Part shown: in pieces, positions 53,655 to 63,061 of the stretch | How the letters are laid out: each line of letters opens with the position of its first letter | Position numbering within the stretch: position 1 is the first letter of the stretch | Assembly: GCF_041504345.1 (NCBI RefSeq) | Contig: NZ_CP167895.1 | Coordinates: forward strand, 1,116,001 to 1,180,000 | Direction: 5' to 3' | Source: Vibrio sp. BS-M-Sm-2 | GTDB taxonomy: Bacteria > Pseudomonadota > Gammaproteobacteria > Enterobacterales > Vibrionaceae | Length of the DNA stretch: 64,000 nt | Translations under genes and position numbers: made by a program | Notes under the pieces: generated by a model | Databases searched by the model: none | What the model was told of the DNA's origin: nothing | The model's input: only the letters and a program-made list of their open reading frames with translations

Positions 53655-54685
53655 ATGAACAAGTTAAGCTTTGACCGAAAAATACCGTTATACGTGGTAT
53701 CGGCACTTGTCCTAAACATGGTATTTAGTTTGTGGTTGCTGAGTATCGCTTCTACCACAGCCATGTCTTTTTCGGTATGTATGCTCTTTTTGCTCAGTAC
53801 TTTCATTACTGCGCGTCTTTATCGATATGAAATGACTCAAAGCAAGAATAGCTTGTCTGAGGCGATTATTGATGGTGTTGCCGGCTTTATTATTCTTGAT
53901 AGCCAACTGAGGGTCATTCAGGTCAATCAGCAGTTCTCTAGGGTTTCAGGCTATGCCTTTAACCAAGTGGAATCTCGCCCGATTTCTGACCTCTGTTTTA
54001 TGAACAACAGTGGTTTGATATCGACCATTGCGACCTCGCTTAAGCAAAATCACAGATGGAAAGGTGAGCTTAGTGGAGTTAGCAGACTTGGTGAGCACTT
54101 TACGGTCAATGCAGTTGTCGAAAAGCTAACCGAAATATTGCCGAACAACGAAAAATACGTTGTAACTTTTACCGATATTAGTCGACGTAAGGTGCTCGAA
54201 CGCCAATTAAGAATACTGGTTGAAACGGACTCACTCACAGGTTGCTGGAATCGCCGCCGCTTTGATAAAGAGTTAAGTCACTACTCAAACCTAGCTGATC
54301 GCTACGGTCATACACACTCCTGTTTAGCACTGATCGATTTGGATCACTTTAAAGCAATTAATGATAACCATGGTCATGATCAAGGTGATGCAGCTCTTAA
54401 AGAGGTGGCCGAACTGTTGAAGAAGAACATCAGAGATACCGATATCGTGGCACGAGTTGGGGGGAAGAATTTGCTATTTTGATGCCAGAAACCAACCTGT
54501 CAGAAGCGATTGAAGCTATGTATCGGTTAAAAGAAGTGATTGCTAAAGATACAACACTAAACCTAACGGTAAGTAGTGGTGTGTCTGAAATACAAGCGTA
54601 TGCCGAAGCGACGTATCGCAGCGCGGATAGGGCGCTTTACCGTGCAAAAGGTAACGGCCGAAATAGAGTGTGTAGTTCCAGTTAG
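53655..54685 (+). pseudogene. PAS-GGEEF diguanylate cyclase, frameshifted in the active site
   Basis: Two membrane segments (about 10-55) lead to a PAS domain (about 70-175) and a GGDEF domain. The frame breaks at the G6 run 54457-54462: the open frame ends VARVGGKNLLF and stops at 54482. One more G gives VARVGGEEFAILMPE and continues to the stop at 54685 (ending YRAKGNGRNRV). The intact form would be about 343 residues with the signature GGEEF and a product-inhibition RxxD site (RDTD) five residues before it. As written, the protein lacks the catalytic centre. This could be true loss, reversible slippage or a base-calling error. It would make cyclic di-GMP if intact. Confidence 0.8.
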
Positions 54686-54730
54686 GATTATCTGAAGCCA
54701 ATTGCACTTGGTTAATCGGTTAGAACTGTT

Positions 54731-55726
54731 TTACGCGGAAATTGAGCGTTGATAAATCTTAGGCGTAAGGCCGGAAACTCGCTTAAATGCTCTAGAAAAG
54801 TGAGAGATATTGGTGTAACCCAATTGGCTCGAAATATAAGTCAGAGTATGACCTTCTTCCATCAATTCACACGCAACGGAAAACATCAGGTTCTCTTTGA
54901 TTTTTCGATAGGTGGTGTTTTCATTTTTGAGTTTTCGTTGAAACGTTCTCACGGAAAAATTAAGAAGCTCTGCAGCTTCTTCAAGCGAGAGGTCCTGCTC
55001 TTTAATATAGGGCTTGAGTAATTCGTAAACGCTGTCGGTAAAGCTGGTGTGCCACTCAATGATCGCGGGCTTATTGCTTAAGTCTTTGGCAGTAAGGCGA
55101 ATGGGTAGTTGTAGGATCTCATCAGGGATCATCACAGCGGTTGAATTATGGTCAACAAAAAGCTGACAGTGACTTGGAAGCAGTGTTTTGACGATATCAG
55201 TGTCATGTCCTTGTAAACGTACTTTGCTTGGCTGCCAAGGTGACTGAGAGAGAATCGTTATTAGTTCAATAATGTAAGTGATAGCAAATACCTCTCCCCA
55301 TTGGGACATGGGTGAATTATCTGCGGGGGCAGTTCGACAAAACCAACTCTGTCCGTGTTCTTGAATGAAGTCGACTCTACTGCCGGGAGAATCATAAGAG
55401 AAAATCGTGCTGATATGCTTTAGCGAATCTCCAATGGTTTCAAATTCGGTAAATTGATGCAAGACGTATGGGATGATTCTTCGCCTAAAGGCAAGGCCAA
55501 GTATGTCCGTAAATCGAGATACGCCTAGTTGTGATGAGGTCAAATAAATCAGTCGCTTGATTGATTCTGAGGGTACAAAGTTACTTTCTGATTCAATCAG
55601 ATCGGGTGGTAAGCCCGAGTCTTCAAGTAGCTTGTGTAGGTCTAATCCATAGTCAGTGAAGATTTGGACTAAGATCTTAGCATAACTTGTTTGTATTACC
55701 GGTACTTGGTAGTGACTAGAGGTCAT
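54731..55726 (-). CDS. AraC-family regulator, divergent from an efflux operon
   Basis: ATG at 55726 has AGGAT upstream, though ten codons more are open before it. The 331-residue protein has the same long ligand-type domain as the regulator at 46834 and a C-terminal HTH pair (LSLEEAAELLNFSVRTFQRK; LTYISSQLGYTNISHFSRAF). It is divergent from the HlyD-DUF2955 operon (160 bases between starts), so it is the likely activator of that operon. Confidence 0.8.
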   Translation of the reverse strand: MTSSHYQVPVIQTSYAKILVQIFTDYGLDLHKLLEDSGLPPDLIESESNFVPSESIKRLIYLTSSQLGVSRFTDILGLAFRRRIIPYVLHQFTEFETIGDSLKHISTIFSYDSPGSRVDFIQEHGQSWFCRTAPADNSPMSQWGEVFAITYIIELITILSQSPWQPSKVRLQGHDTDIVKTLLPSHCQLFVDHNSTAVMIPDEILQLPIRLTAKDLSNKPAIIEWHTSFTDSVYELLKPYIKEQDLSLEEAAELLNFSVRTFQRKLKNENTTYRKIKENLMFSVACELMEEGHTLTYISSQLGYTNISHFSRAFKRVSGLTPKIYQRSISA

Positions 55727-55885
55727 GAGAATACAATCCTGTATATATTGTCGCATTATTAGACGAGCATATCATTTGCAACGTTTTATTTACTAAATCT
55801 AACCTTATTTACTTGAGTTTTCCATTGCTAGGTTTATTTTTAAAGTATTAATTTTATTGATGTTAGTTATCTAGAAGGGAGTCCC

Positions 55886-57007
55886 ATGTCAGAAGTTGAA
55901 GGGAACAAGCAAGAAGCCAATGAAGAAGTTGTCGAACAAACAAATGGAAAAGACAAAGTAAGAAAGATAACAAATTACCTGCTGTTATTTGTGGCGTTTA
56001 TGTTGATCTTCAGTGTTATCTCAGATCGCATCATCCCTATTACTGACAATGCTCGTGTAAAGGGCTATATCGTTCCTATAAAGCCTGAGGTGTCGGGTAA
56101 AGTGCTAGATATCTTAGTTCAGCCGAACCAATTGGTTAATCAAGGCGATAAGTTAGCCATTTTGGATGAGTCTGATTACCGAATTGCCGTACAACAAGCA
56201 GAGCAAAATCTAGAGATTGCAGGCCAAAATGTGGGAGCTCAAACCGCTAGCATTGCTTCAGCTCAAGCGAAACTTACTTCAGCGATCGTTGAAAGACAAA
56301 ATACTAAACTACAAGCAAAGCGTGTTTTAGAGATGGCCGACAAAGGTGTCGTTTCTAAATCAGACGCAGATAAAGCGCGAGCAGCATTAGCGACGTCTCG
56401 AGCAGCAGTTGTGAATGCGGAAGCTGACCTTGATCGTGCAAAGAAACAAATGGGTAAAGAAGGTGAAGAAAATAGCCAAGTGAAAGCGGCGTTGCTGGCT
56501 CTTGAACAAGCTCAATTGAACTTAGAGCGCACCGTAATTACCGCACCGACACAAGGTGGAGTTTCTAACTTTAGCTTATCTGAAGGTTTTTACGCTTCAG
56601 CAGGTCAACCGATCATGACTTTTGTCTCAACGGAAGATATTTGGATTGAAGCTTATTATCGTGAAAATAGCCTTGGCAACGTAACGGTCGGTGATGAAGT
56701 TGAAGTGGCATTGGATTTTGCTCCAGGACAAATTGTGAAAGGTCGAGTGAGCAGCATCGATTGGGGGGTTGATTGGGGGCAAAATGATCAAGCAGGTAAA
56801 CTTGCTCAAGCTAGCCAACAAACGGGGTGGTTACGTCAAACACAGATGCTTCCTATCACCATAGAGTTTGAACGAGATGAGATGCAAGGTATGCTCCGAG
56901 TTGGTGGGCAGGCGGATGTGATTGTTTATAGTGGTGATAACTTTGTATTCAACGCAATAGGCAAAGTGTGGATTCGTTTGATTAGCGTGTTGTCTTATGT
57001 CCGATAA
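55886..57007 (+). CDS. HlyD/EmrA-type membrane-fusion protein
   Basis: The 373-residue protein has one N-terminal membrane anchor (YLLLFVAFMLIFSVISD, about 32-48), a biotinyl-lipoyl-like hairpin (VKGYIVPIKPEVSGKVLDIL), long coiled-coil helices and a C-terminal beta domain. It should bridge the inner membrane to an outer-membrane channel. It overlaps the DUF2955 gene by 11 bases, as in AaeA-AaeB-like pumps, and the pair probably exports aromatic or other toxic compounds. Confidence 0.85.
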   Translation: MSEVEGNKQEANEEVVEQTNGKDKVRKITNYLLLFVAFMLIFSVISDRIIPITDNARVKGYIVPIKPEVSGKVLDILVQPNQLVNQGDKLAILDESDYRIAVQQAEQNLEIAGQNVGAQTASIASAQAKLTSAIVERQNTKLQAKRVLEMADKGVVSKSDADKARAALATSRAAVVNAEADLDRAKKQMGKEGEENSQVKAALLALEQAQLNLERTVITAPTQGGVSNFSLSEGFYASAGQPIMTFVSTEDIWIEAYYRENSLGNVTVGDEVEVALDFAPGQIVKGRVSSIDWGVDWGQNDQAGKLAQASQQTGWLRQTQMLPITIEFERDEMQGMLRVGGQADVIVYSGDNFVFNAIGKVWIRLISVLSYVR

Positions 57008-58016
57008 ATCGATCCCTGACCAACAAACACAACAACGGATCCTGCGGTATACCGTTGGGGTTACGTTAGCTGTGTTTTTGGCTGCGTGGATTAACTGGCC
57101 GCTCGCATTTGTAGCGCCAGTGTTCACCGCTAAGTTTCTAATTGATAAACCAAGCCTTCATAAGGAGACGGTCTATGAACTGCTTTTGGCGGTAGTAGTG
57201 ACCATGGGGTTAGGGTTATTGTTGTCGCGAGGAATTACCCATTATCCAGTTCCATTATTGATTTTGGTGGGGCTAGTGATGCTTTGGGGTTACTACTTAT
57301 TTGTTGACCCTAAGTGGAATCTGTTCGCAACCATATTATTAATTGCTGTACTGATGTTGCCATTTATGGCGATTGATAACCCTGGAGTCTCGGTATTATT
57401 AGCATCTGGCTTGGCCACCTCTGGTGTGGTTTCGGTGACTATTTTTGCGCTGGTTCATATCTTTTTCCCTGAACCGAAAACTGAATTCTCCGGCTTTGCG
57501 TCGGCGCCATTCAACAGAAGAGAGCGTTGGTATGCAGCTTTCCGCGCCATGATTATCTCTTATCCTGTTGTGTGTTTTTTCTTTATATTTCAGATATCTG
57601 AAGCATTGCTAACCATGATGTTTATTGCATTATTGTCACTAATGATTACTTCGGAAAAGTCGGTCAAGTTGAGTGCATTTCTGGTGATCAGTAATGGTAT
57701 TGGGGGTTTACTCGCGATAGCGGCTTTTTCAATCCTTTCGATTGTTCCCAATATTATCTTCTACTCTTTATTCATAGGCTTGGTTGCTATTGTGATTGCC
57801 AAAAAGATCTACACGGTTCCCGAAAAAGCGCCGATTTTCGCCACTGCATTTAGTACGTTGCTCGTACTGGTTGGTAGCACATTGATGAGCTCAGGCGACA
57901 TCGATAGCAACACTCTTATACGCATATTCCAATTAGTATTAATTGGCATATATATGATTTTAGCTTCTCTATTCCTAGAAACTCGGAATTGGAAGTTCCT
58001 ACAAAATCAGCCTTAA
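56997..58016 (+). CDS. DUF2955/FusC-like inner-membrane transporter
   Basis: The 339-residue protein has about ten hydrophobic segments in two blocks with a short loop between (EPKTEFSGFASAPFNRRERW). It fits DUF2955, a relative of fusaric-acid-resistance and AaeB-type exporters. It overlaps the HlyD gene and should form the pump with it. Confidence 0.75.
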   Translation: MSDKSIPDQQTQQRILRYTVGVTLAVFLAAWINWPLAFVAPVFTAKFLIDKPSLHKETVYELLLAVVVTMGLGLLLSRGITHYPVPLLILVGLVMLWGYYLFVDPKWNLFATILLIAVLMLPFMAIDNPGVSVLLASGLATSGVVSVTIFALVHIFFPEPKTEFSGFASAPFNRRERWYAAFRAMIISYPVVCFFFIFQISEALLTMMFIALLSLMITSEKSVKLSAFLVISNGIGGLLAIAAFSILSIVPNIIFYSLFIGLVAIVIAKKIYTVPEKAPIFATAFSTLLVLVGSTLMSSGDIDSNTLIRIFQLVLIGIYMILASLFLETRNWKFLQNQP

Positions 58017-58038
58017 TTCTGTCTAACAAGGACGTCTC

Positions 58039-59139
58039 ATGAAGTTAACCGATGATTTTTCAAAACAGGCGATAGACGCTGCCATAAAAATTGCAGCGAT
58101 TGCCATGCTCGTGTATTGGTGTTTTTCGATTTTGCGCCCATTCATTCTTTTGGTGGTGTGGGGGGCGATCATTGCGACTGCGCTGTACCCTGTTGCTGTG
58201 GCGATTTCAAATAAAACGGGGATATCGAAAGGTAAAGCCAGTGCATTGCTGAGTTTTATTGGTGTTATTCTTCTGTTTATTCCTTTGGCCGCGCTTTCTT
58301 CCGGTATATATACCAGTGCTTCTGACCTGATGACGGGGCTTCAAGATGGCACATTGTCCTTGCCTAAACCGAAAGAGTCTTTGCAAGAGATTCCGTTGAT
58401 TGGTGAAAAAGTTTATGCGGTTTTAGTTCACGCTTCATCCAACATAGAAAGCGTGTTCATCAAGTATGCGGAAGAGCTGAAAATATTCGCGACCAAAGCA
58501 GCGTCGGTTCTGGGCTCATTGGGAGGTGGTTTCATTCAATTTATCATCTCGACCATCATTGCCGGTGCATTCATGAGTAATGCTGATAAATGCCAAACAG
58601 GTGTGACTCATTTAGTGGCGCGTTTAACGGGTGGTAAAGGTGAAGAATTGGTGCAGCTCTCTAAATCGACGGTGCGCAGTGTTGTGCAAGGTGTGATTGG
58701 TGTGGCTGTGATTCAATCAATTATGTCGGCAATCGGTTTGGTGATTGCAGGCGTGCCTGCCGCTGCCATATGGGCGCTAGCTGTGCTGCTAGTTGCAATT
58801 ATCCAACTTCCACCGATTCTTGCTCTATTACCTGCGATTATCTACATGTTCAGCGTTGAATCGACGTTGGCGGCGAGCTTGTTCTTAGTGTGGTGTATTT
58901 TAGTCAGTGGTAGTGATGCTATCTTGAAGCCAGTACTGTTGAGCCGTGGCTCTCACATTCCAATGTTGGTTATCTTATTAGGTGCGTTGGGCGGAATGGC
59001 GATGTCAGGAATCGTCGGTTTGTTCGTGGGTGCTGTGATATTGAGTTTGACCTATGAGTTGATGATGGCGTGGCTAGGACTTGAAGATAAAAACCAAGCA
59101 GAAACTGAAAAAGACCAAGAAGAGACAGAGGAAAAATAG
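58039..59139 (+). CDS. AI-2E family transporter
   Basis: The 366-residue protein has seven or eight membrane segments in the AI-2E/PerM pattern (LVVWGAIIATALYP near the start; VQGVIGVAVIQSIMSAIGLV; late LLGALGGMAMSGIVGLFVGA) and an acidic tail. It is an inner-membrane transporter or permease; ion or solute export is known for some relatives. It is 22 bases after the DUF2955 gene and directly abuts the channel gene. Confidence 0.85.
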   Translation: MKLTDDFSKQAIDAAIKIAAIAMLVYWCFSILRPFILLVVWGAIIATALYPVAVAISNKTGISKGKASALLSFIGVILLFIPLAALSSGIYTSASDLMTGLQDGTLSLPKPKESLQEIPLIGEKVYAVLVHASSNIESVFIKYAEELKIFATKAASVLGSLGGGFIQFIISTIIAGAFMSNADKCQTGVTHLVARLTGGKGEELVQLSKSTVRSVVQGVIGVAVIQSIMSAIGLVIAGVPAAAIWALAVLLVAIIQLPPILALLPAIIYMFSVESTLAASLFLVWCILVSGSDAILKPVLLSRGSHIPMLVILLGALGGMAMSGIVGLFVGAVILSLTYELMMAWLGLEDKNQAETEKDQEETEEK

Positions 59140-59799
59140 ATGAAGCCAGTCTCGAAAGACGACAACTTCTACTTCTTGTTTTATGCATTGTTAGTGCTGT
59201 TTTTTGGTTGTGCGGTGATGCAGCAATTTTACCCACAAGGTCAGAAAACAATACTATTTCTCATTATCATTACTTTAGCGTGCTCAATTGCTGGTATCCA
59301 TAGAGAACGAGCCTTGTATCGATCTTGGTATGGTCTGTTGTTGATAACAGCGTCCGTATCAGGTGTATTTTCGTTTTTGGAAGGTTATAACCTGTCGATA
59401 GTGACGTTATTGGCGTTGGCTGTGTTCTTGTTCTCACACATTTACTCGGCGTTAAAACAGGTGATGAAAGCAAAAACGGTAACCCCCAATCACATTATCG
59501 GATCGATCTGTATTTACTTATTGTTGGGGTTTGCTTGGTCGATTATCTATTTGTTGATTTTGGAAATCTTTCCTAGTGCATTTTACGGTTTGGAAGAGCA
59601 AGTCTGGTTAACGAATTTGTTCAATGCGATGTACTTTAGTTTTATCACTCTGACCACCGTTGGCTATGGAGATATTTCACCGGCTTTGCCTATTGCTCAG
59701 TTCTTTGTGTTTATGGAATCCATTATCGGCAGCTTTTACTTGGCTATCATGGTGGCGAGTTTGGTGAGTGTTCGACTTACACAGTCTCAATCCCAATAG
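59140..59799 (+). CDS. Two-transmembrane potassium-channel-type protein
   Basis: The 219-residue protein has several N-terminal hydrophobic segments. It then has a pore module with the selectivity filter TTVGYGD (about 167-173) followed by the last helix (FFVFMESIIGSFYLAIMVAS). It should form a K+-selective tetramer in the inner membrane. Its ATG follows the AI-2E stop directly, so it is co-transcribed. Confidence 0.85.
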   Translation: MKPVSKDDNFYFLFYALLVLFFGCAVMQQFYPQGQKTILFLIIITLACSIAGIHRERALYRSWYGLLLITASVSGVFSFLEGYNLSIVTLLALAVFLFSHIYSALKQVMKAKTVTPNHIIGSICIYLLLGFAWSIIYLLILEIFPSAFYGLEEQVWLTNLFNAMYFSFITLTTVGYGDISPALPIAQFFVFMESIIGSFYLAIMVASLVSVRLTQSQSQ

Positions 59800-59809
59800 G
59801 TCACATACA

Positions 59810-59842
59810 AACAAGCCCGGCAATTGCCGGGCTTGTTATATT
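59810..59842 (+). terminator. Terminator of the efflux/AI-2E/channel operon
   Basis: ACAAGCCCGGCAA-TTGCCGGGCTTGT is a long perfect palindromic hairpin followed by a T-rich tail. It also faces the end of the DUF3332 gene. Confidence 0.8.
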
Positions 59843-59877
59843 TTTACGATCTTAAAAATCTATATGGGCTACGAATC

Positions 59878-60417
59878 TTAAGCTTCAGAACCTTGAATCT
59901 TTTCTAATTCAGCGATAGTCGTTTGCGATACAAGCTGACCATCCATGTAATAGCTAACGTTTTGACCATCTTTGATGCCAGTCAGAGTTGCCGTTTCACC
60001 AGAGGTATATACGATGTCCATTTGAACTGTGTTCTCGTCGATCTTAATCATCTCACCTGTTTCAATTGTACGATTGTTTGAAATTGGCCCTACAGGCGCT
60101 TCTTTAAGGCTCGGATCAAGGTCATCGTTCACTTTGAAGTGAGTGTCAGTTTTCGTATCGAATACGTGTGGTGCACCGCTGATTGGGTTTTTACCTGTCC
60201 AGAATTCGAGGGAGTTGAATACTACGTAATCTGCTGCAGTTGTAATACCGTATACAGGTGCTAATAAGAAGTTTACACCTGCACGAGCATAGCGGTTATC
60301 GACAACTTCAACGTTAAATTTCATTACTTTCCCTGTTACGGCGTTACTGCCGATACAACCAGTTAGCGCAGAAGCCAAAACCGTTAGTCCTACAATTTTA
60401 AGTGCAATCTTTTTCAT
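59878..60417 (-). CDS. DUF3332 lipoprotein
   Basis: Start 60417 gives a lipoprotein signal (MKKIALKIVGLTVLASALTG, then Cys 21). The frame open further upstream is not needed. The 179-residue product contains VVDNRYARAGVNFLLAPVYG and IKDGQNVSYYMDGQLVSQ, the pattern of DUF3332. It is probably anchored in the outer or inner membrane facing the periplasm. The function is unknown. Confidence 0.75.
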   Translation of the reverse strand: MKKIALKIVGLTVLASALTGCIGSNAVTGKVMKFNVEVVDNRYARAGVNFLLAPVYGITTAADYVVFNSLEFWTGKNPISGAPHVFDTKTDTHFKVNDDLDPSLKEAPVGPISNNRTIETGEMIKIDENTVQMDIVYTSGETATLTGIKDGQNVSYYMDGQLVSQTTIAELEKIQGSEA

Positions 60418-60555
60418 TTTAGTACCTGTATAAGTTAGAAGTCTGTTTCGTTGGAACAGGTGTAGTATGGTTTTTATTCGATTATGAGTTTTACCATTTA
60501 ACGCCACTGATGATAGAAAGTTGGTCTCAAATTTTAGGTAAAGAAATAGACATAA

Positions 60556-60587
60556 AAAAAGCGCACCCTAATAGGGTGCGCTTTTTG
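60556..60587. terminator. Bidirectional terminator
   Basis: AGCGCACCCT-AAT-AGGGTGCGCT flanked by A-run and T-run. It most likely ends the small minus-strand gene at 60632-60805. Confidence 0.8.
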
Positions 60588-60631
60588 GTGTTTAGATAAG
60601 TTGTAATGAAAACAACGACTCCAATAAAGGA

Positions 60632-60805
60632 TCACTTCATCACATAGGTATAAGCCGATACGATAAGCCAGCGGAAAAATCGAAATAAAAGGGTAGTGGC
60701 TTTAAAGGCAAATTTGGTAATTGAGAGCATTGCTTCTGCACCAATGGTCACGCACTTATGCAAATCGGATTCTTTATATTCTGAATAGGTCATGTGTTTT
60801 CTCAT
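60632..60805 (-). CDS. 57-residue protein with a hydrophobic helix
   Basis: On the minus strand ATG 60805 (or 60793) opens a frame to TGA at 60632-60634. The product starts MRKHMTYSEYKESDLHKCV and ends with an amphipathic to hydrophobic segment (LLFRFFRWLIVSAYTY). It is protein-like, directly followed by a strong terminator, and has GAGAA near the start. It may be a small membrane-associated protein. No family recognised. Confidence 0.5.
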   Translation of the reverse strand: MRKHMTYSEYKESDLHKCVTIGAEAMLSITKFAFKATTLLFRFFRWLIVSAYTYVMK

Positions 60806-61059
60806 TTCTCGCGGTTGTCTTTCATATGTAAGTAATAACTCCTGTCTGGCGATGTACCCTGTGCAACTAATGTACGAATATTCATCGATAGAAACTTACC
60901 ATTTAGTGCCAAATAGTGTGAAAACCAGCCAAAAGATAAAGGGTAGAGAGAAATTAAGTACGTACCTAGGTGTAACTCATCAAGTTACCTAAAAACTGTG
61001 ACTAATAATGGTATGATCGTGGGTTCAGCACCATAAGTGATAAAAGAATAGGAAACAGA

Positions 61060-61653
61060 ATGACTCACCTTACCGATCAGCAAGAAGCTGCAATGGCGAC
61101 GTTTAAGGAAAACTTACACCTTCCAAATGGTGGTTTTCATAAACTGATTATCGAGCTAAGTAAGGAATATCAGCTGCCTTTCCAAAAGGTGCGTGCGGTT
61201 TTGAAGAAAGCTCAAAAAGACGTCGAACGTCAAATACGCGAAGATTTTGCGAGTATCGATGATGGGGTTCTTAGCCAAGAGAATTGGGTGAACATTATTA
61301 AGTCGAAGCTTGTTGAGTTAGCGGAAGAAAACCAAACGGTCATGGATAAGCTGCAACAAAATCTGAAGTATCAAAAAGTGTTGTCGGCAACCAATGGTTC
61401 AATCGCAAGTGAAGACGAACGTGATGAGTTGATTGAAGAATTGATTCAAGCTTATGAAAAAGAGGTATTCAAACCTTTACTGGCGATGCTGCATACAACA
61501 AAGCTGTATTGGAAATTAATGCTGGTGGATGAGACATGTAAGATGAATGAGGAGAATCGTGAGAAATTCAGTGATTACCCTCAACACATGCAAGCTGCAG
61601 AACACTTATATACTCTTGATCAGAAGTTAAGGTCGATGCCGTTAACTTATTAG
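61060..61653 (+). CDS. Helical cytosolic protein of unknown function
   Basis: The 197-residue protein is charged and almost all helical (MTHLTDQQEAAMATFKENLH, later KLVELAEENQTVMDKLQQNL), without signal peptide or membrane segment. AGGAAACAGA precedes the ATG. No family recognised. Its regular heptad-like segments suggest a coiled coil. Confidence 0.55.
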   Translation: MTHLTDQQEAAMATFKENLHLPNGGFHKLIIELSKEYQLPFQKVRAVLKKAQKDVERQIREDFASIDDGVLSQENWVNIIKSKLVELAEENQTVMDKLQQNLKYQKVLSATNGSIASEDERDELIEELIQAYEKEVFKPLLAMLHTTKLYWKLMLVDETCKMNEENREKFSDYPQHMQAAEHLYTLDQKLRSMPLTY

Positions 61654-61884
61654 TCCATGAGTGCACTGATAATGACTCATTGGTGATTCAGAGTTTGATA
61701 TAAGTTGGTTTCAATAGAAGTACGATAACCTAGCTAGCGTTAGCCGCGTGTGAAATGCAAAAAGGGCTAGGTTTCTGTTCTGTTTTACTTCTACTCTATT
61801 TTGTTCTGCTAGAGCGAATTGAGGGTGACATCTTTTACATCTTTGGGACTAAACGGTGTTTCTTTTTGTAGCCTATGGGAAATG

Positions 61885-62094
61885 CTATAGGAGTGTGAAA
61901 TGTCCTAGGGTGTTTCCGTTGCCTGAAACAATAGTTCCGATGCTTTCTCGTTCATTAAATTCAAAGTCGATGAGATAACTGTGATGTTGTAGCTTGGGCA
62001 ATATGTGGCGGTGGAGTATATCGCTATTGAGCTGTCGAATCTCTGTGACCCATGAAATTTCTTCTTTGTGTAAGTCTATTTTAATCTTGAGCAT
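61885..62094 (-). CDS. Small hypothetical protein
   Basis: AAAGGTAATAA precedes the ATG at 62094. The 69-residue product (MLKIKIDLHKEEISWVTEIR, ending GNGNTLGHFTLL) is protein-like, with mixed helix and strand. No family recognised. Confidence 0.45.
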   Translation of the reverse strand: MLKIKIDLHKEEISWVTEIRQLNSDILHRHILPKLQHHSYLIDFEFNERESIGTIVSGNGNTLGHFTLL

Positions 62095-63061
62095 TTATTA
62101 CCTTTTAGTTTATTGACTGATTTGTCGCGTGATAGTTGGTACCAATGGGTTTGTCGTGTTGTTCTGCGTGACATAACTGTGCCTTGTGTTTATTACATTT
62201 ATATTTTAAGTGATCGATCTATTTTGACTTCGCTAACAAAAGAGCGAATGACGATAGATCGGTAGTGAGGATCGAATTTAAAAGCTATTGAATGACTATC
62301 TAGGTGAAAGCTGACGCAGAGATGGTGTAACGAGGAAATCGAGAACTGTCTTTGAGGAACTTGGACTTACTTTAGCATTAACAGCTCTATAGATTAGAGC
62401 CAAGTGAGGCACTATACGCCTAGTTTTTTGAATTGCAACCCTATTTTTAATTTAATTTAAAAATATTTTTGAATGATTTTCCGTCGCTTGTTGAGAGTTA
62501 AATGAGCGAAGGACAGGTAATTCACCATGATACCTGACCGATGTTTGGCTTTGCACCGCTTCGTGTTCTTTGTCATTAGTGGTTTTATTTACTCAGCTAA
62601 TTTAGTGGTTGTTAAGTCTCTGTTATATATAATTTTTACATTGTAAATTGCAATTCGTAACTCTGAGGTTTAGCGTTGTGATTAGGAGATTGAACGTCGT
62701 AATTCTGTGATTTAGCTTTGTAATTACAGGGGGGCGGGCACTTTTCCCCATCAGTTTATTCTTCAGATTGATGATCATTTTCCTCTGCACGTCCTTTTGC
62801 TATTTCTGATTCCTAATATCTCTCCTACGCATAATATGAATACTCACTTTTACATTTCTGAATAATAAAGTTGTTGTGTCTCCAGTTTAACGCAAATATA
62901 ATTGATAATAGTTCTCACTTGCGTTACTGGTTTGTTATCAAAGTAATGACAGACTTTAAATTATCGTTATTTAGCCGTTGTGTACGCCTCATGCTCACCT
63001 ATGAGTAATGTGACTTTCATTGTCATGAGTGGTGGTTAGTATCAATGGCAAAGGAAGAAAC
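62095..63061. other. Gene-free stretch before the siderophore gene
   Basis: Nearly 1 kb without a supported gene. The right part carries a possible Fur site (62898-62916). The middle, around 62,400-62,750, shows nothing I can identify. Confidence 0.4.
62898..62916. promoter_or_regulatory. Possible Fur box upstream of the siderophore-binding gene
   Basis: The 19-base stretch ATAATTGATAATAGTTCTC matches the Fur consensus at about 12 of 19 positions, including the core GATAAT. It lies about 150 bases before the likely start of a siderophore-type binding protein, where iron control is expected. Confidence 0.35.

Larger units (their letters stand above)
60418..61059. other. Intergenic stretch with a small gene and terminator
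   Basis: It contains the promoter of the DUF3332 gene, a bidirectional terminator (60556-60587) and a 57-codon minus-strand gene (60632-60805). A 66-codon plus frame overlapping that region (60792-60992) is not supported. Confidence 0.45.

Noticed and set aside
60792..60992. 66-codon plus-strand frame
   Set aside because: It overlaps the better-supported minus-strand small gene and has no ribosome site.
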